Of a DNA stretch of 64,000 nt, positions 45,969 through 54,292 are shown piece by piece. Each line of letters starts with the position of its first letter. The stretch's first letter is position 1. The DNA comes from Blautia sp. (GTDB lineage: Bacteria; Bacillota; Clostridia; Lachnospirales; Lachnospiraceae), in the NCBI GenBank assembly GCA_021772055.1, contig JAETNR010000009.1:40833-104832 (forward strand), in the 5' to 3' direction. The position numbers and the translations under genes were made by a program. The notes below the pieces were generated by a model, which ran no database searches, was not told the DNA's origin, and saw only the letters and a list, made by a program, of their open reading frames with translations.

Positions 45969-46769
45969 CTATCGCTGTGCCGGTACCTTCTCCCGTTTCA
46001 GATGAAGCACCGAGTCCATCAGTTTTTTCGTATATGCATTTTCTGAATGGTGCAGGACACGGTCTGTGGAGCCATAATCCATGACCCTGCCGTTTTGTAG
46101 TACCAGTACCTGATCTGCCAACACACCCACCACACCGATGTTATGTGTTACCACGATCATCGCCGTTTTGTACTCGTCCCGCATAAGCTTCAGTTCTTCC
46201 ACTACCTGTTTCTGCACCGTCACATCCAGGGCGCTGGTGGGTTCATCTGCCAGAAGCAGGGATGGATACTGCATCATTGCCATGCAGATCCCCACTCTTT
46301 GGTTCATGCCTCCGGACAGCTCAAAGGGATAACTGTCCAATACACGCTTCGTGTCTGTCAGTCCGATTTTTTGCATGATATCCGCTGCACGTCGATTGCT
46401 TTCCTCTCTGGAAATCCTCCCATGCTCCGACATACTTTCAAATATCTGGTCTCCCACTGTGCGGATCGGGCAAAGAGCTGCCTTGCAGTCCTGAAAAACC
46501 ATTCCTATCTCCGGGCCCAGAAGCCTCCGCAGCTTCTCCTGCGGCATATCGACAACATTCTGTCCCTTGTAATAAATGTCTCCTCTTGTCACCATACCTG
46601 CGCTTCCCAAAAGTCCCATAACAGCCTTGATAATGGTACTCTTTCCACTGCCGGATTCGCCCACGATCCCCAGGATTTCCCCTTCCTGAAGGTCAAAACT
46701 TACATCATGAACGACAGGGGTTCCATTATAACAGATGGTAACATGCTCTACCTGCAGCAATGGTTCCAT
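45969..46769 (-). CDS. Peptide/nickel-type ABC transporter ATPase (first subunit, NikD/DppD-like)
   Basis: 266 residues. Walker A GESGSGKSTIIKAVMGLLG, Q-loop MVFQDCKAALCPI, signature LSGGMNQRVGICMAM and Walker B LLLADEPTSALDV are intact. ATG 46769 follows AGGAG at six bases; the open frame upstream is inside the binding protein gene. Gene order permease-permease-binding protein-ATPase-ATPase is that of Dpp/Opp/Nik systems. Confidence 0.9.
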   Translation of the reverse strand: MEPLLQVEHVTICYNGTPVVHDVSFDLQEGEILGIVGESGSGKSTIIKAVMGLLGSAGMVTRGDIYYKGQNVVDMPQEKLRRLLGPEIGMVFQDCKAALCPIRTVGDQIFESMSEHGRISREESNRRAADIMQKIGLTDTKRVLDSYPFELSGGMNQRVGICMAMMQYPSLLLADEPTSALDVTVQKQVVEELKLMRDEYKTAMIVVTHNIGVVGVLADQVLVLQNGRVMDYGSTDRVLHHSENAYTKKLMDSVLHLKREKVPAQR

Positions 46770-46779
46770 ATTCGTCTCC

Positions 46780-48312
46780 TTACTGAATATCAAGATCGGC
46801 TGTGATCTCGTAGTAATCACATGGATGTGCCGCCATACCAGTTACGTTAGACTTCGTCACAATTCCCATGTTCAGATGCGCAACAAAGAAGAAGGAACAG
46901 TCATCCAGAATCTTCTGCTGCAGTTCGATGGCAAGCTCCCCACGCTTTTCTTTATCAAAGGTCTGATGGAGTTCCTCCACCAATGTTGTCACCTCATCGT
47001 TCTGATAGTTTCCATAATTTTTAGAGCCAACCACGGTGCTGGTGAAAAAGTACTCCGGATCCCCGGTAGGAGCCGTTGTAGTAGAACTTACATACAAGTT
47101 AAAATCCCCATCACCGGCATATGTCCTGTGATCTGACGTGTTATTGATATCTACATCGATCCCGATCTGTTTTAACGTGTCATGTGCATAAGTAGCCAGC
47201 AGCGGCTGCTCCAGACGTGTAGGATAGGTCAGCCATTTAATGGTCAGCTTCTGTCCGTCTTTATCCACGTATCCATCCCCGTCCGTATCCGTCCATCCAG
47301 CTTCCTCAAGAAGGGCTTTTGCGCCTTCCGGGTCATAAGAGGGGGCAGTCACAGCATCATTTCCGTAAGAGAAACTGCTGGGGAATACACCGACTGCCGG
47401 CACACAGCGTCCGTTTGCAAGAACCGTGCAGAAAGACTCTTTATCGATCCCCATCTCGATTGCCTTTCGTACATTAATATCCTGCATGATTTCCGAATCC
47501 ATATTAAACTGTCCAAAGAAACAGCGACTGGTGGGCATGGAATTGATGGTATAATCCGGATTATTCTCAAATAATGGATAGTTATCATACTGGAGCCCAT
47601 AAGTACCCTGGATATCCCCGGTCTGCAGGGAAGCACAAAGTGATCCAGCATCCGAGAAGGATTTTACGATCACATTGTCAACATTTACCTCTCCGCCCCA
47701 GTAATTCTCATTTTTTACCAGATTGATCTGGGTCGGTGTAACTTCCGTGGCAATATACGGGCCGGTTCCTGCCACGTTTGCGGAACCGCCTTCCCCCTGA
47801 ATGCCATATTCCATATCAATAATAGCACCATAGGGATCTCCGAGGTAGTTTATGATAGCCGGACACGGCTCTGTGGTATGGATCGTCAAAATTAACCCGT
47901 CTGCCTCAATGCTGTCAATCTTCAGGTCACTGGGCGCCCTGTCATGAACCGCGATCAGATCCTCCAGGCATTCTTTCACCGCCTGGGCATCCATCGTCCG
48001 CCCGCTGGAAAACTGTACACCATCCCGCAATGTAATTTTCACTGTATTGTCATCTACAAACTCATAATCTGTGGCAAGCCATGGTTCCACTTCCATGTTG
48101 TCATTATATTTGAACAGAGTCTCACCTACACCATAACGGAGAGCACTCCATCCGGAGTAGTTATCGTGTGGATTTAACCCTGCATCTCCCATTTCCTCAC
48201 TGTAGCCTGTAGTACCATAAACAAACGTTTTCCCTTCTGCAAATGCGGTTGTTCCTGTCAGGCCAATGATTACCGCACAGGAAAGCATTGCAGCAAAAAG
48301 TCTCTTCTTCAT
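46780..48312 (-). CDS. Peptide/nickel ABC transporter substrate-binding protein
   Basis: 510 residues of the SBP_bac_5 family. GLNPHDNYSGWSALRYGVGE is the usual N-terminal lobe start and VKITLRDGVQFSSGRTMDAQ the family motif. The signal peptide ends TAFA-EGK, a signal peptidase I site; no lipobox Cys follows the hydrophobic core, unlike most Gram-positive binding proteins. Ligand cannot be told from sequence; the neighbouring cobalt/nickel genes suggest a metal or metal chelate. Confidence 0.87.
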   Translation of the reverse strand: MKKRLFAAMLSCAVIIGLTGTTAFAEGKTFVYGTTGYSEEMGDAGLNPHDNYSGWSALRYGVGETLFKYNDNMEVEPWLATDYEFVDDNTVKITLRDGVQFSSGRTMDAQAVKECLEDLIAVHDRAPSDLKIDSIEADGLILTIHTTEPCPAIINYLGDPYGAIIDMEYGIQGEGGSANVAGTGPYIATEVTPTQINLVKNENYWGGEVNVDNVIVKSFSDAGSLCASLQTGDIQGTYGLQYDNYPLFENNPDYTINSMPTSRCFFGQFNMDSEIMQDINVRKAIEMGIDKESFCTVLANGRCVPAVGVFPSSFSYGNDAVTAPSYDPEGAKALLEEAGWTDTDGDGYVDKDGQKLTIKWLTYPTRLEQPLLATYAHDTLKQIGIDVDINNTSDHRTYAGDGDFNLYVSSTTTAPTGDPEYFFTSTVVGSKNYGNYQNDEVTTLVEELHQTFDKEKRGELAIELQQKILDDCSFFFVAHLNMGIVTKSNVTGMAAHPCDYYEITADLDIQ

Positions 48313-48367
48313 CTTATCGTCCGCCTTTCTTGAATATCTAAAACAATTTATCTACAACAACCCGGTC

Positions 48368-48401
48368 TTCCTACAGGCACATCCGGAATCGCCTGTAGGA
48401 A
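48368..48401 (-). promoter_or_regulatory. Stable intercistronic hairpin between permease and binding-protein genes
   Basis: Perfect 11-bp stem, TTCCTACAGGC at 48368-48378 with GCCTGTAGGAA at 48391-48401. It is in the 112-base gap before the binding-protein gene, with no T-run. Such hairpins often protect or separate transcripts so that binding protein is made in excess. Confidence 0.6.
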
Positions 48402-48424
48402 TTCCAGCCGGCTCGTCATATTCC

Positions 48425-49285
48425 TCATCTATTTCTCTGCTTCGGATCCATGTAATCCCGCAGCGTATCACCCAGCAGGTTAAATACCATGACTGTCACA
48501 AAAATAGCTGCTCCTGGTGCCAAAACCATCCATGGGGAAACCTGAAGCATACTCCGTCCCTCATTGATCATACTTCCCCATTCTGCCATCGGCGGTTTCA
48601 CGCCAAGCCCCAGGAAAGAAAGCCCGGCTAATTCCATCATCATCGTTCCGACATCCAAAACAGATGTAACCAGAATGGGGCCGGCAATGTTTGGAAGGAT
48701 GTGCTTTACAAGAAGCTTTGGAGTACTGCTCCCTGAAAGCTGTGCGGCCATCATATACGGTGCATTTTTTTGCGCAAGTGTCAGCCCCCTTGCCAATCTC
48801 GCAAACTTTGGCCAGCTAATAATAGCCAGTGCAATAATCGCATTGTGAACACCGCCGCCAAGTACACCGGCTACTGCAAGGGCAAATACCAATCCCGGGA
48901 AAGCAAGGAATAAATCTGAGATACGCATCAGAACCGTATCCACTTTTCCATTATTCCATGCACAGATGATCCCGATCCCGGTTCCCATCATCGTGATGAT
49001 TGCCACCAACAGCAAAGTTGAAAAAATACTGGTGGTGCTTCCAATGATGACCCTTGAAAGCATATCCCTTCCGTACCGGTCTGTTCCCAGAGGATGTGCA
49101 ACGCTGGGTGGCTTCTGGGCCATCATTAAGTCCTGAGCATACGGATCGTAAGGACAAATATACTGTGCGAATATTGCAATCAAAAGAAGAAGGACAGCAA
49201 GTGATAAAAAGAAAATCAGTTTTCCTTTTATATGGTTTTTCCTTATTTTCTGTTCCCGGACTGTAACCTGTTTTTCTTCACTCAT
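48425..49285 (-). CDS. ABC transporter permease (DppC/NikC-like)
   Basis: 286 residues with about six membrane helices. N-terminal extension (REQKIRKNHIKGKLIFFLSL), then HPLGTDRYGRDMLSRVIIG, the hallmark of DppC/OppC, and the EAA loop (ARLARGLTLAQKNAPYMMAA). Its start overlaps the stop of the partner permease gene (ATGA). Confidence 0.92.
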   Translation of the reverse strand: MSEEKQVTVREQKIRKNHIKGKLIFFLSLAVLLLLIAIFAQYICPYDPYAQDLMMAQKPPSVAHPLGTDRYGRDMLSRVIIGSTTSIFSTLLLVAIITMMGTGIGIICAWNNGKVDTVLMRISDLFLAFPGLVFALAVAGVLGGGVHNAIIALAIISWPKFARLARGLTLAQKNAPYMMAAQLSGSSTPKLLVKHILPNIAGPILVTSVLDVGTMMMELAGLSFLGLGVKPPMAEWGSMINEGRSMLQVSPWMVLAPGAAIFVTVMVFNLLGDTLRDYMDPKQRNR

Positions 49286-50226
49286 GCCCCTTCACCTCCA
49301 AGCCTTACCCGGGGATCCAGATAATGGTAAATGATATCTGTCACCAGATTCACCAGCACATAAATCACAGCCATCCACGCTACATACGCCTGAATGATGG
49401 GATAATCACGCATGGTAATAGCATCTACTGCCATTTTTCCAACCCCGTCCCACATAAAAATGGTCTCCACAATCGTAGTTCCTCCAAGGAGGCTTCCAAT
49501 GGATAAGGCAAGCAATGTAATGATCGTAAGCATGGAAGACTTCATGACGCTTCTCCAGATGATCACCCGTCCTCTTACGCCTCTGGCACGGGCACCTGTC
49601 ACATAATCCTTTTCCAGTTCTTCCAGTACTGCGGCACGCACCTGTCTGGTGTATTTCGACGCCATGGAAATCGCAAGGGTCAGTGTGGGAAGTACCAGGC
49701 TTTGTGCTATATTTTCATTAGAAATAACCGGCAATAAATTCAGTCTGATAGACAAAAAATAGATCAGCACCAGTGCCGCAAAAAAATTCGGCATGGAGTT
49801 TCCGATAAAACTCAAAATCCGGATCAGATAGTCCATCCACTTATTCTGCTTGATTGCAGACAAAATCCCAAGCGGTATCGCGATCAACACTGTCAGTACT
49901 ATCGATGTAAGTGTCAGAAGAATGGTAGCCGGAAGCTTTGAAACAAACGTCTCGTACACATCCCTGTGTGAGACATAGCTGGTTCCCATATCCCCGGTAA
50001 CCATCCCGGCAAACCATGTGGCATACTGAACCAGAAACGACTTATCCAAACCATACTCAGCCTTCGCCTGATCGATGATTTCCTGCGAAACATTCACACC
50101 TGCATTTTCATACATATAGGTCACGGCATCGCCACCGGCTAAGCGCATCATGGCAAATGACAGAAATGTAATCCCGATCAGGATCGGAATCAGATGTAAT
50201 AATCTCCTTGCAATGTATTTTCCCAT
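49282..50226 (-). CDS. ABC transporter permease (DppB/NikB-like)
   Basis: 314 residues, six membrane helices. N-terminal YIARRLLHLIPILIGITFLS, then MASKYTRQVRAAVLEELEKD and VTGARARGVRGRVIIWRSVM (EAA loop region), as in DppB/NikB. It is the first gene of the five-gene transporter and lies 124 bases downstream of the cbiO-like chimera on the same strand. Confidence 0.92.
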   Translation of the reverse strand: MGKYIARRLLHLIPILIGITFLSFAMMRLAGGDAVTYMYENAGVNVSQEIIDQAKAEYGLDKSFLVQYATWFAGMVTGDMGTSYVSHRDVYETFVSKLPATILLTLTSIVLTVLIAIPLGILSAIKQNKWMDYLIRILSFIGNSMPNFFAALVLIYFLSIRLNLLPVISNENIAQSLVLPTLTLAISMASKYTRQVRAAVLEELEKDYVTGARARGVRGRVIIWRSVMKSSMLTIITLLALSIGSLLGGTTIVETIFMWDGVGKMAVDAITMRDYPIIQAYVAWMAVIYVLVNLVTDIIYHYLDPRVRLGGEGA

Positions 50227-50260
50227 GCTATTACCTGTACTTTCAAATATCTTCTTATCC

Positions 50261-50289
50261 TATTTATACCTTAAAAAGACGAAATTCAA
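50261..50289 (-). promoter_or_regulatory. Putative promoter of the ABC transporter operon
   Basis: On the minus strand TTGAAT (50289-50284), 17-base spacer, TAAATA (50266-50261). Upstream of the -35 box lie GGATATT (50303-50309) and ATATCC (50332-50337) half-sites in inverted orientation. Confidence 0.45.
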
Positions 50290-50349
50290 AAGCCTCCCGG
50301 GGGGATATTTATATATTTTATTTTGTCATGCATATCCACCCCTGATATT

Positions 50350-51429
50350 TCATATGTCCACTTTAAGATCAAGTCTATTCATAAGGAAATTAAGAAAATC
50401 ATCTGCAAGATGCGAAAGGTTTTCACTTTTTCTTTTCACATACCCGAATACTATCCTCGCATCAGACATTGGAAAAAGCTGTCCTTTCGATACTTCCCGC
50501 TTTGGCTTTCCCGATAAATATCCTCCGCTGATATTTACCAGATTACCAAACTGCAGGATTCTCTCCATGATATAGTCATTGTTCGTTGTGATCACAGTTT
50601 CTGCTTCAGCGTCAGCCCGCCCGTTGGAATCCGTAATATTCCAGTAGTTATCCGGTGAAAATTCGTCTGGAAACCTTTGGATCAATTTCATGTCTGAAAA
50701 ATCAAGTTCTACCGCTGAATTCTCATTCCTGCAGCATCCTCCGCCATGGTATACTGTGACAGTAGTTTCCTTCAAAGGAATAAAATCAAGATAATTTCTG
50801 GAAACATAATACTGGAAAGCTGATGACTGATTTTTCATTACATATACAAAACCAATATCATCCATTCTTTCCCTTACACGTTCCACAATCTCACGGCAAT
50901 CTGCAGAATGGATCTGGTAATGAATATTCTCATTCTGTCTCATTTCATAAAAACTGACAAAATTGTCCGCAAACCAGGAGCTTGGATTACAGGACATGGA
51001 AAGTGTATCTGCTGCTTTATTTTCATCCAAAGACTGTATTTTCTCCAGATTTTCCAGAACTAAAAGCGCATAAGGATACATTTGCTCTGCCTCTGACAAT
51101 CCATAGTTCCTTGGTGCAAATGTGATATCCTCAAAAGCCGTATTCATAAACAGCTGACTGTCAGAATCCTGAAATACATATCCAATTCTGGATCTGATTT
51201 CTGTCAAGGTGTTTTTTTCTACAGGTATATCCGCTACTCGTACTGTACAGGTGTATTGAAGATTTAAACCAACGAGCAGCTTCAGCAGTGTGGATTTTCC
51301 CACTCCATTCGCTCCAATCAGGCCAATGGACTCCTCCTCTGAAGCATGTAATGTAATATCTTTTAAGATTTTTTTTCCCGTTTCATATCCAAAAGATAAA
51401 TTTTCAACATCAATCCTTATATGGCTCAT
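50350..51429 (-). CDS. Chimera: N-terminal CbiO ATPase fragment fused to LysR effector domain
   Basis: 359 residues. Residues 1-about 106 are the start of a CbiO/EcfA ATPase: NLSFGYETGKKILKDITLHA, Walker A GLIGANGVGKSTLLKLLVGL, Q-loop VFQDSDSQLFMNTAFEDITF. After NYGLSEAEQ the sequence switches to a LysR-type regulator from linker helix to C-terminus (YPYALLVLENLEKIQSL, NPSSWFADNFVSFYEMRQ, GFVYVMKNQSSAFQYYVS, SHLADDFLNFLMNRL). Signature LSGGQ, Walker B and H-loop of the ATPase are gone, and so is the LysR DNA-binding domain. The frame is open throughout. ATG 51429 overlaps the cbiQ terminal stop. Unlikely to be a working ATPase. Confidence 0.85.
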   Translation of the reverse strand: MSHIRIDVENLSFGYETGKKILKDITLHASEEESIGLIGANGVGKSTLLKLLVGLNLQYTCTVRVADIPVEKNTLTEIRSRIGYVFQDSDSQLFMNTAFEDITFAPRNYGLSEAEQMYPYALLVLENLEKIQSLDENKAADTLSMSCNPSSWFADNFVSFYEMRQNENIHYQIHSADCREIVERVRERMDDIGFVYVMKNQSSAFQYYVSRNYLDFIPLKETTVTVYHGGGCCRNENSAVELDFSDMKLIQRFPDEFSPDNYWNITDSNGRADAEAETVITTNNDYIMERILQFGNLVNISGGYLSGKPKREVSKGQLFPMSDARIVFGYVKRKSENLSHLADDFLNFLMNRLDLKVDI

Positions 51430-52238
51430 ACAAATAATCCTCCAAACAGACTTCCGATTAACAATATTACCGGATGCCACCGAAACAGTAAAAAAATAAT
51501 GGCCCAAAATAGAAAATAAAAGATATTTTTCCTGTTTAAAACAATTCTGTCCTTCAGATACCGGTAATCCCCCTGATATCCTCTAAGCAGCATGCTCTAA
51601 TACACCTCATTGGCTCGATCCATACTCCTCAACAAAAGCTGCCCGGCCAGGGAACCCCACGCCTTAAAATGGATGCCCTTTTGATTAGACGCCCTGAGCA
51701 TATATGCCTGTGTGATGCGGCCAGTTTCCTCCAGCAAAACGGTTATGTACCGGAACATCAGCATAAACTGTGTCACGATAGCTTTCGGTATATGCAGAAG
51801 GCGAAAAGCATAACAGATTTTATCAACAGAAGTGGTGGCTGCCAGAAGATACGATGCCAGTACACTGAAGATTCCTTTCATAACCAGAGTAATCATGGAC
51901 AATACTCCGGCACTGATCCGGATTCCGGAAACCAGAATATAGTTTTTGTCAAAAAACGGGTTGAAAATACCAATAAAGCATACCAAAGACAGCATAATCT
52001 TCAGACGTTTCAAACTTTCCGAAAATGATAAATCCGCCAGCCAAAAAACTGCAAGCGGATACACAACCATGCCTGCAACTCCTGCCACATTGTATTTCTG
52101 AAAGGATACCACCAATATGATATATCCCAGTGTCAAAACAAGCTTAACCAGTGGATGAATTTCATTCACCCACTGGTTTCTCGAAGCTAAGGTATCCATA
52201 TGATGTATTTCATGAATTGCATTATTTATCCTGCTCAT
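51426..52238 (-). pseudogene. cbiQ: cbiQ (ECF cobalt/nickel transporter T-component) with in-frame amber codon
   Basis: The T-component couples the ATPases to the substrate-capture protein. The first 213 codons (to 51600) hold the membrane helices and the AYMLRASNQKGIHFKAW region. A TAG at 51597-51599 interrupts the coupling helix: RANEVY-stop-SMLLRGYQGDYRY. The same frame then stays open for 55 more codons with a last hydrophobic segment (FYFLFWAIIFLLFRWHPVIL) and ends TGA at 51426-51428, overlapping cbiO. A CAG-to-TAG change explains it. The gap-free join to both neighbours shows the true length is 270 codons. Confidence 0.85.
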
Positions 52239-53236
52239 ACCTGCTTATTCTTTCTGAAAAATTTAAAAAGATAGCACGCTCCCACACAGACTGCTACAAC
52301 GATCAGGCTTCCGACAATGCCTGAAAACGTAGTGCCAAATACAGAATCAGAACCTTTGAAGGCATAATCCGGAAGTACGGAAGTTACCTCCTGTATCGCT
52401 TCCGCCGTTTGATGGATTCCGGCTGCTGTGCTTTCGATTTCTGTAGAACCGGTCAATTTCTCAATGGACCACTCCAGTCCATCCGGATAAGAGGATGCAG
52501 CCAGAGATAAAATACCGCCGATAAATACTGCCGCCACAGCGAGGATTGTCATCGTTTTTTTGAAAGTAAATCTTCCTTCTTTTGCTTCTTCTTTTACACT
52601 GCAAAACAGCAGTTCCGGGCTTGCTTCATTGACGAACACAAGCACCGCCGCTGTAATCAACCCTTCTACCAGTCCAATGGCAAGATGGATTGGCTGCATT
52701 GCTCCCACAAAAGTGGTAAACGGCAAATCTGTAATCCCCGATGCCAATGTCTCCAACGTCACACTGAAAGCGCCCATCTGCAGGGTAGCCACACAGCCAA
52801 GAACAGATGCCAGAACGATCTTTGGCTTTGACATTCCATTTTTCATAATAGGTTTCCATATAAGTAGTGAGCCTATAAAGCATCCATAAAAAGCCATATT
52901 CCAGATATTACAACCGAGAGCCAAAAGTCCTCCGTCTGCAAACAGTAATCCCTGAATCAGCAGGACACCGATCATGGTCAGAAATCCAGCATAGGGTCCA
53001 AGCAGTGCTGACAGCAGCATGCCGCCACATAAATGCCCGCTGGAGCCTGTCCCCGGAATAGTAAAATTAATCATCTGTGTGGCAAATACAAAAGCCCCCA
53101 TAATTCCCATCACCGGAATCTTCTTTGTGTCTGTATCCAATCTTACCTTTTTCACTGAATAAGCTGCCGCTGCCGCCGAGCAAACATACATGGTACCCGC
53201 TACTGCAGGAGCAACCAGCGCATCTGCCATATGCAT
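52235..53236 (-). CDS. cbiM: CbiM/NikM-type ECF substrate-capture protein with CbiN-like C-terminal part
   Basis: 333 residues. MHMADALVAPAV carries the N-terminal Met-His-Met metal motif of CbiM/NikM. FTIPGTGSSGHLCGGMLLSALLGPYAGFL is the conserved metal-site loop, and eight or so helices follow. The last 100 residues (KKTMTILAVAAVFIGGILS, PDGLEWSIEKLTGS, FSGIVGSLIVVAVCVGACYL) look like a fused CbiN/NikN-type part. ATG 53236 has GGGAGGAAAAG upstream. The protein seems intact although its partners cbiQ and cbiO are damaged. Confidence 0.92.
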   Translation of the reverse strand: MHMADALVAPAVAGTMYVCSAAAAAYSVKKVRLDTDTKKIPVMGIMGAFVFATQMINFTIPGTGSSGHLCGGMLLSALLGPYAGFLTMIGVLLIQGLLFADGGLLALGCNIWNMAFYGCFIGSLLIWKPIMKNGMSKPKIVLASVLGCVATLQMGAFSVTLETLASGITDLPFTTFVGAMQPIHLAIGLVEGLITAAVLVFVNEASPELLFCSVKEEAKEGRFTFKKTMTILAVAAVFIGGILSLAASSYPDGLEWSIEKLTGSTEIESTAAGIHQTAEAIQEVTSVLPDYAFKGSDSVFGTTFSGIVGSLIVVAVCVGACYLFKFFRKNKQV

Positions 53237-53278
53237 ATCTTTTCCTCCCTCTGTCCACCTTATCTTTCGGACATTACT

Positions 53279-53306
53279 ATCATATCAAATCATATTTTCG
53301 GTACAA
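53279..53306 (-). promoter_or_regulatory. Promoter of the cbiM operon
   Basis: On the minus strand TTGTAC (53306-53301), 16-base spacer, TATGAT (53284-53279). A start near 53272 leaves only a leader of about 35 bases, too short for a cobalamin riboswitch. Confidence 0.6.
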
Positions 53307-53450
53307 GCCCCCATAGGGGATAGTAAGCCATTCAAATTCATCATATATTTTCATTCCCATTTTCTCCTGCCAGCAGAGACATATTCCCATTCCACGTCCC
53401 GTGAAATGTAACGGATATTCTTCATAACAATAAATATCCCCCCAGGGAGC
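53307..53450. other. Divergent regulatory region between cbiM and methyltransferases
   Basis: Contains CCCCCATAGGGG at 53308-53319 directly upstream of the cbiM -35 box, and the inverted repeat GGATATT (53413-53419) / AATATCC (53433-53439) just upstream of the methyltransferase -35 box. Both could be operators. A 72-codon frame on the minus strand (53498-53280) has no ribosome site. Confidence 0.4.
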
Positions 53451-53479
53451 TTGTATCTGACGCTTATTTTTGCTATTCT
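53451..53479 (+). promoter_or_regulatory. Promoter of the methyltransferase pair
   Basis: TTGTAT at 53451-53456, 17-base spacer, TATTCT at 53474-53479; start near 53486, about 43 bases ahead of ATG 53529. Confidence 0.55.
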
Positions 53480-53528
53480 TATTTCCGGAAAATAACATGA
53501 TTTTTTAATTTTACAGAAAGCAGGAACT

Positions 53529-54287
53529 ATGCAGGGACAACTAAAAAAACTGGAACAATACTGGAGCAACCGTGCAGAAGGATATTCCATGGTAAATCAG
53601 GAAGAACTGGCCGGAGAACAGAGGGCAAAATGGCTGCATTATCTTAAAACCCATTTGCCAGACAGATCTCCGGAAGAAGTCACCGTACTTGATATGGGCA
53701 CAGGCCCCGGATTTTTTGCTATTATTCTGGCTGAAGCAGGATACCAGGTAACTGCTGTGGATTATACGAAAGAAATGCTGAAACAGGCACGAAAGAACGC
53801 AGGTATACTGGCTGATTCCATTACCTGGATGACAATGGATGCACAGCATCTTACATTTCAAGATAACTTGTTTGATGTGATTGTAACACGAAATCTGACC
53901 TGGAATCTGGATGAACCGGACAGAGCATACAGAGAATGGCATCGGGTGTTAAAACCGGGCGGAACACTGCTGAACTTTGATGCTAACTGGTATGCGTATC
54001 TCTTTGATGAGGAAAAACGGCGTCTGTATGAAGAAGACCGTGCCAATGTAGCCAGATTAAATCTGGAGGATCAATACACCTGTACGGATATTGACACAAT
54101 GGAGATACTTGCGCAGAATATGCCCTTATCAAACATCTCTCGTCCTTGTTGGGACAAGGAAATTTTATCTAAGCTTGGTTTTTCTTCCATTTTGATTGAA
54201 GAAGATATGGGAAATCAGGTTTACAGTTTTATGGAAAGGATAAATAATGCTGCTACACCATTATTTTGTGTGCAGGCATATAAGTAA
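53529..54287 (+). CDS. Class I SAM-dependent methyltransferase (first of a tandem pair)
   Basis: 252 residues. SAM motif I VTVLDMGTGPGFFAIILAEA, post-I Asp in VTAVDYT, motif II in VIVTRNLTWNLDEPD and motif III RVLKPGGTLLNFDANW. The RNLTW and SRPCWDKEILSKLGF stretches recur in the next gene, so the pair arose by duplication. AGCAGGAA precedes ATG 53529. Transcribed divergently from the cbiM operon. Substrate unknown; the setting suggests a small molecule linked to metal uptake. Confidence 0.87.
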   Translation: MQGQLKKLEQYWSNRAEGYSMVNQEELAGEQRAKWLHYLKTHLPDRSPEEVTVLDMGTGPGFFAIILAEAGYQVTAVDYTKEMLKQARKNAGILADSITWMTMDAQHLTFQDNLFDVIVTRNLTWNLDEPDRAYREWHRVLKPGGTLLNFDANWYAYLFDEEKRRLYEEDRANVARLNLEDQYTCTDIDTMEILAQNMPLSNISRPCWDKEILSKLGFSSILIEEDMGNQVYSFMERINNAATPLFCVQAYK

Positions 54288-54292
54288 ACGTT

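Noticed and set aside
51597..51599. Amber codon recoding (pyrrolysine-like or suppressor read-through) in cbiQ
   Set aside because: Other stops in the block are TGA and TAA, no recoding hairpin is evident, and neighbouring genes are also broken, so decay is simpler.
53280..53498. 72-codon minus-strand frame ahead of cbiM
   Set aside because: Protein-like in places but no ribosome site, and it overlaps both divergent promoters.
53237..53528. Cobalamin or NiCo riboswitch upstream of cbiM
   Set aside because: The predicted leader is only about 35 bases, and no conserved B12-box-like sequence was found on either strand.
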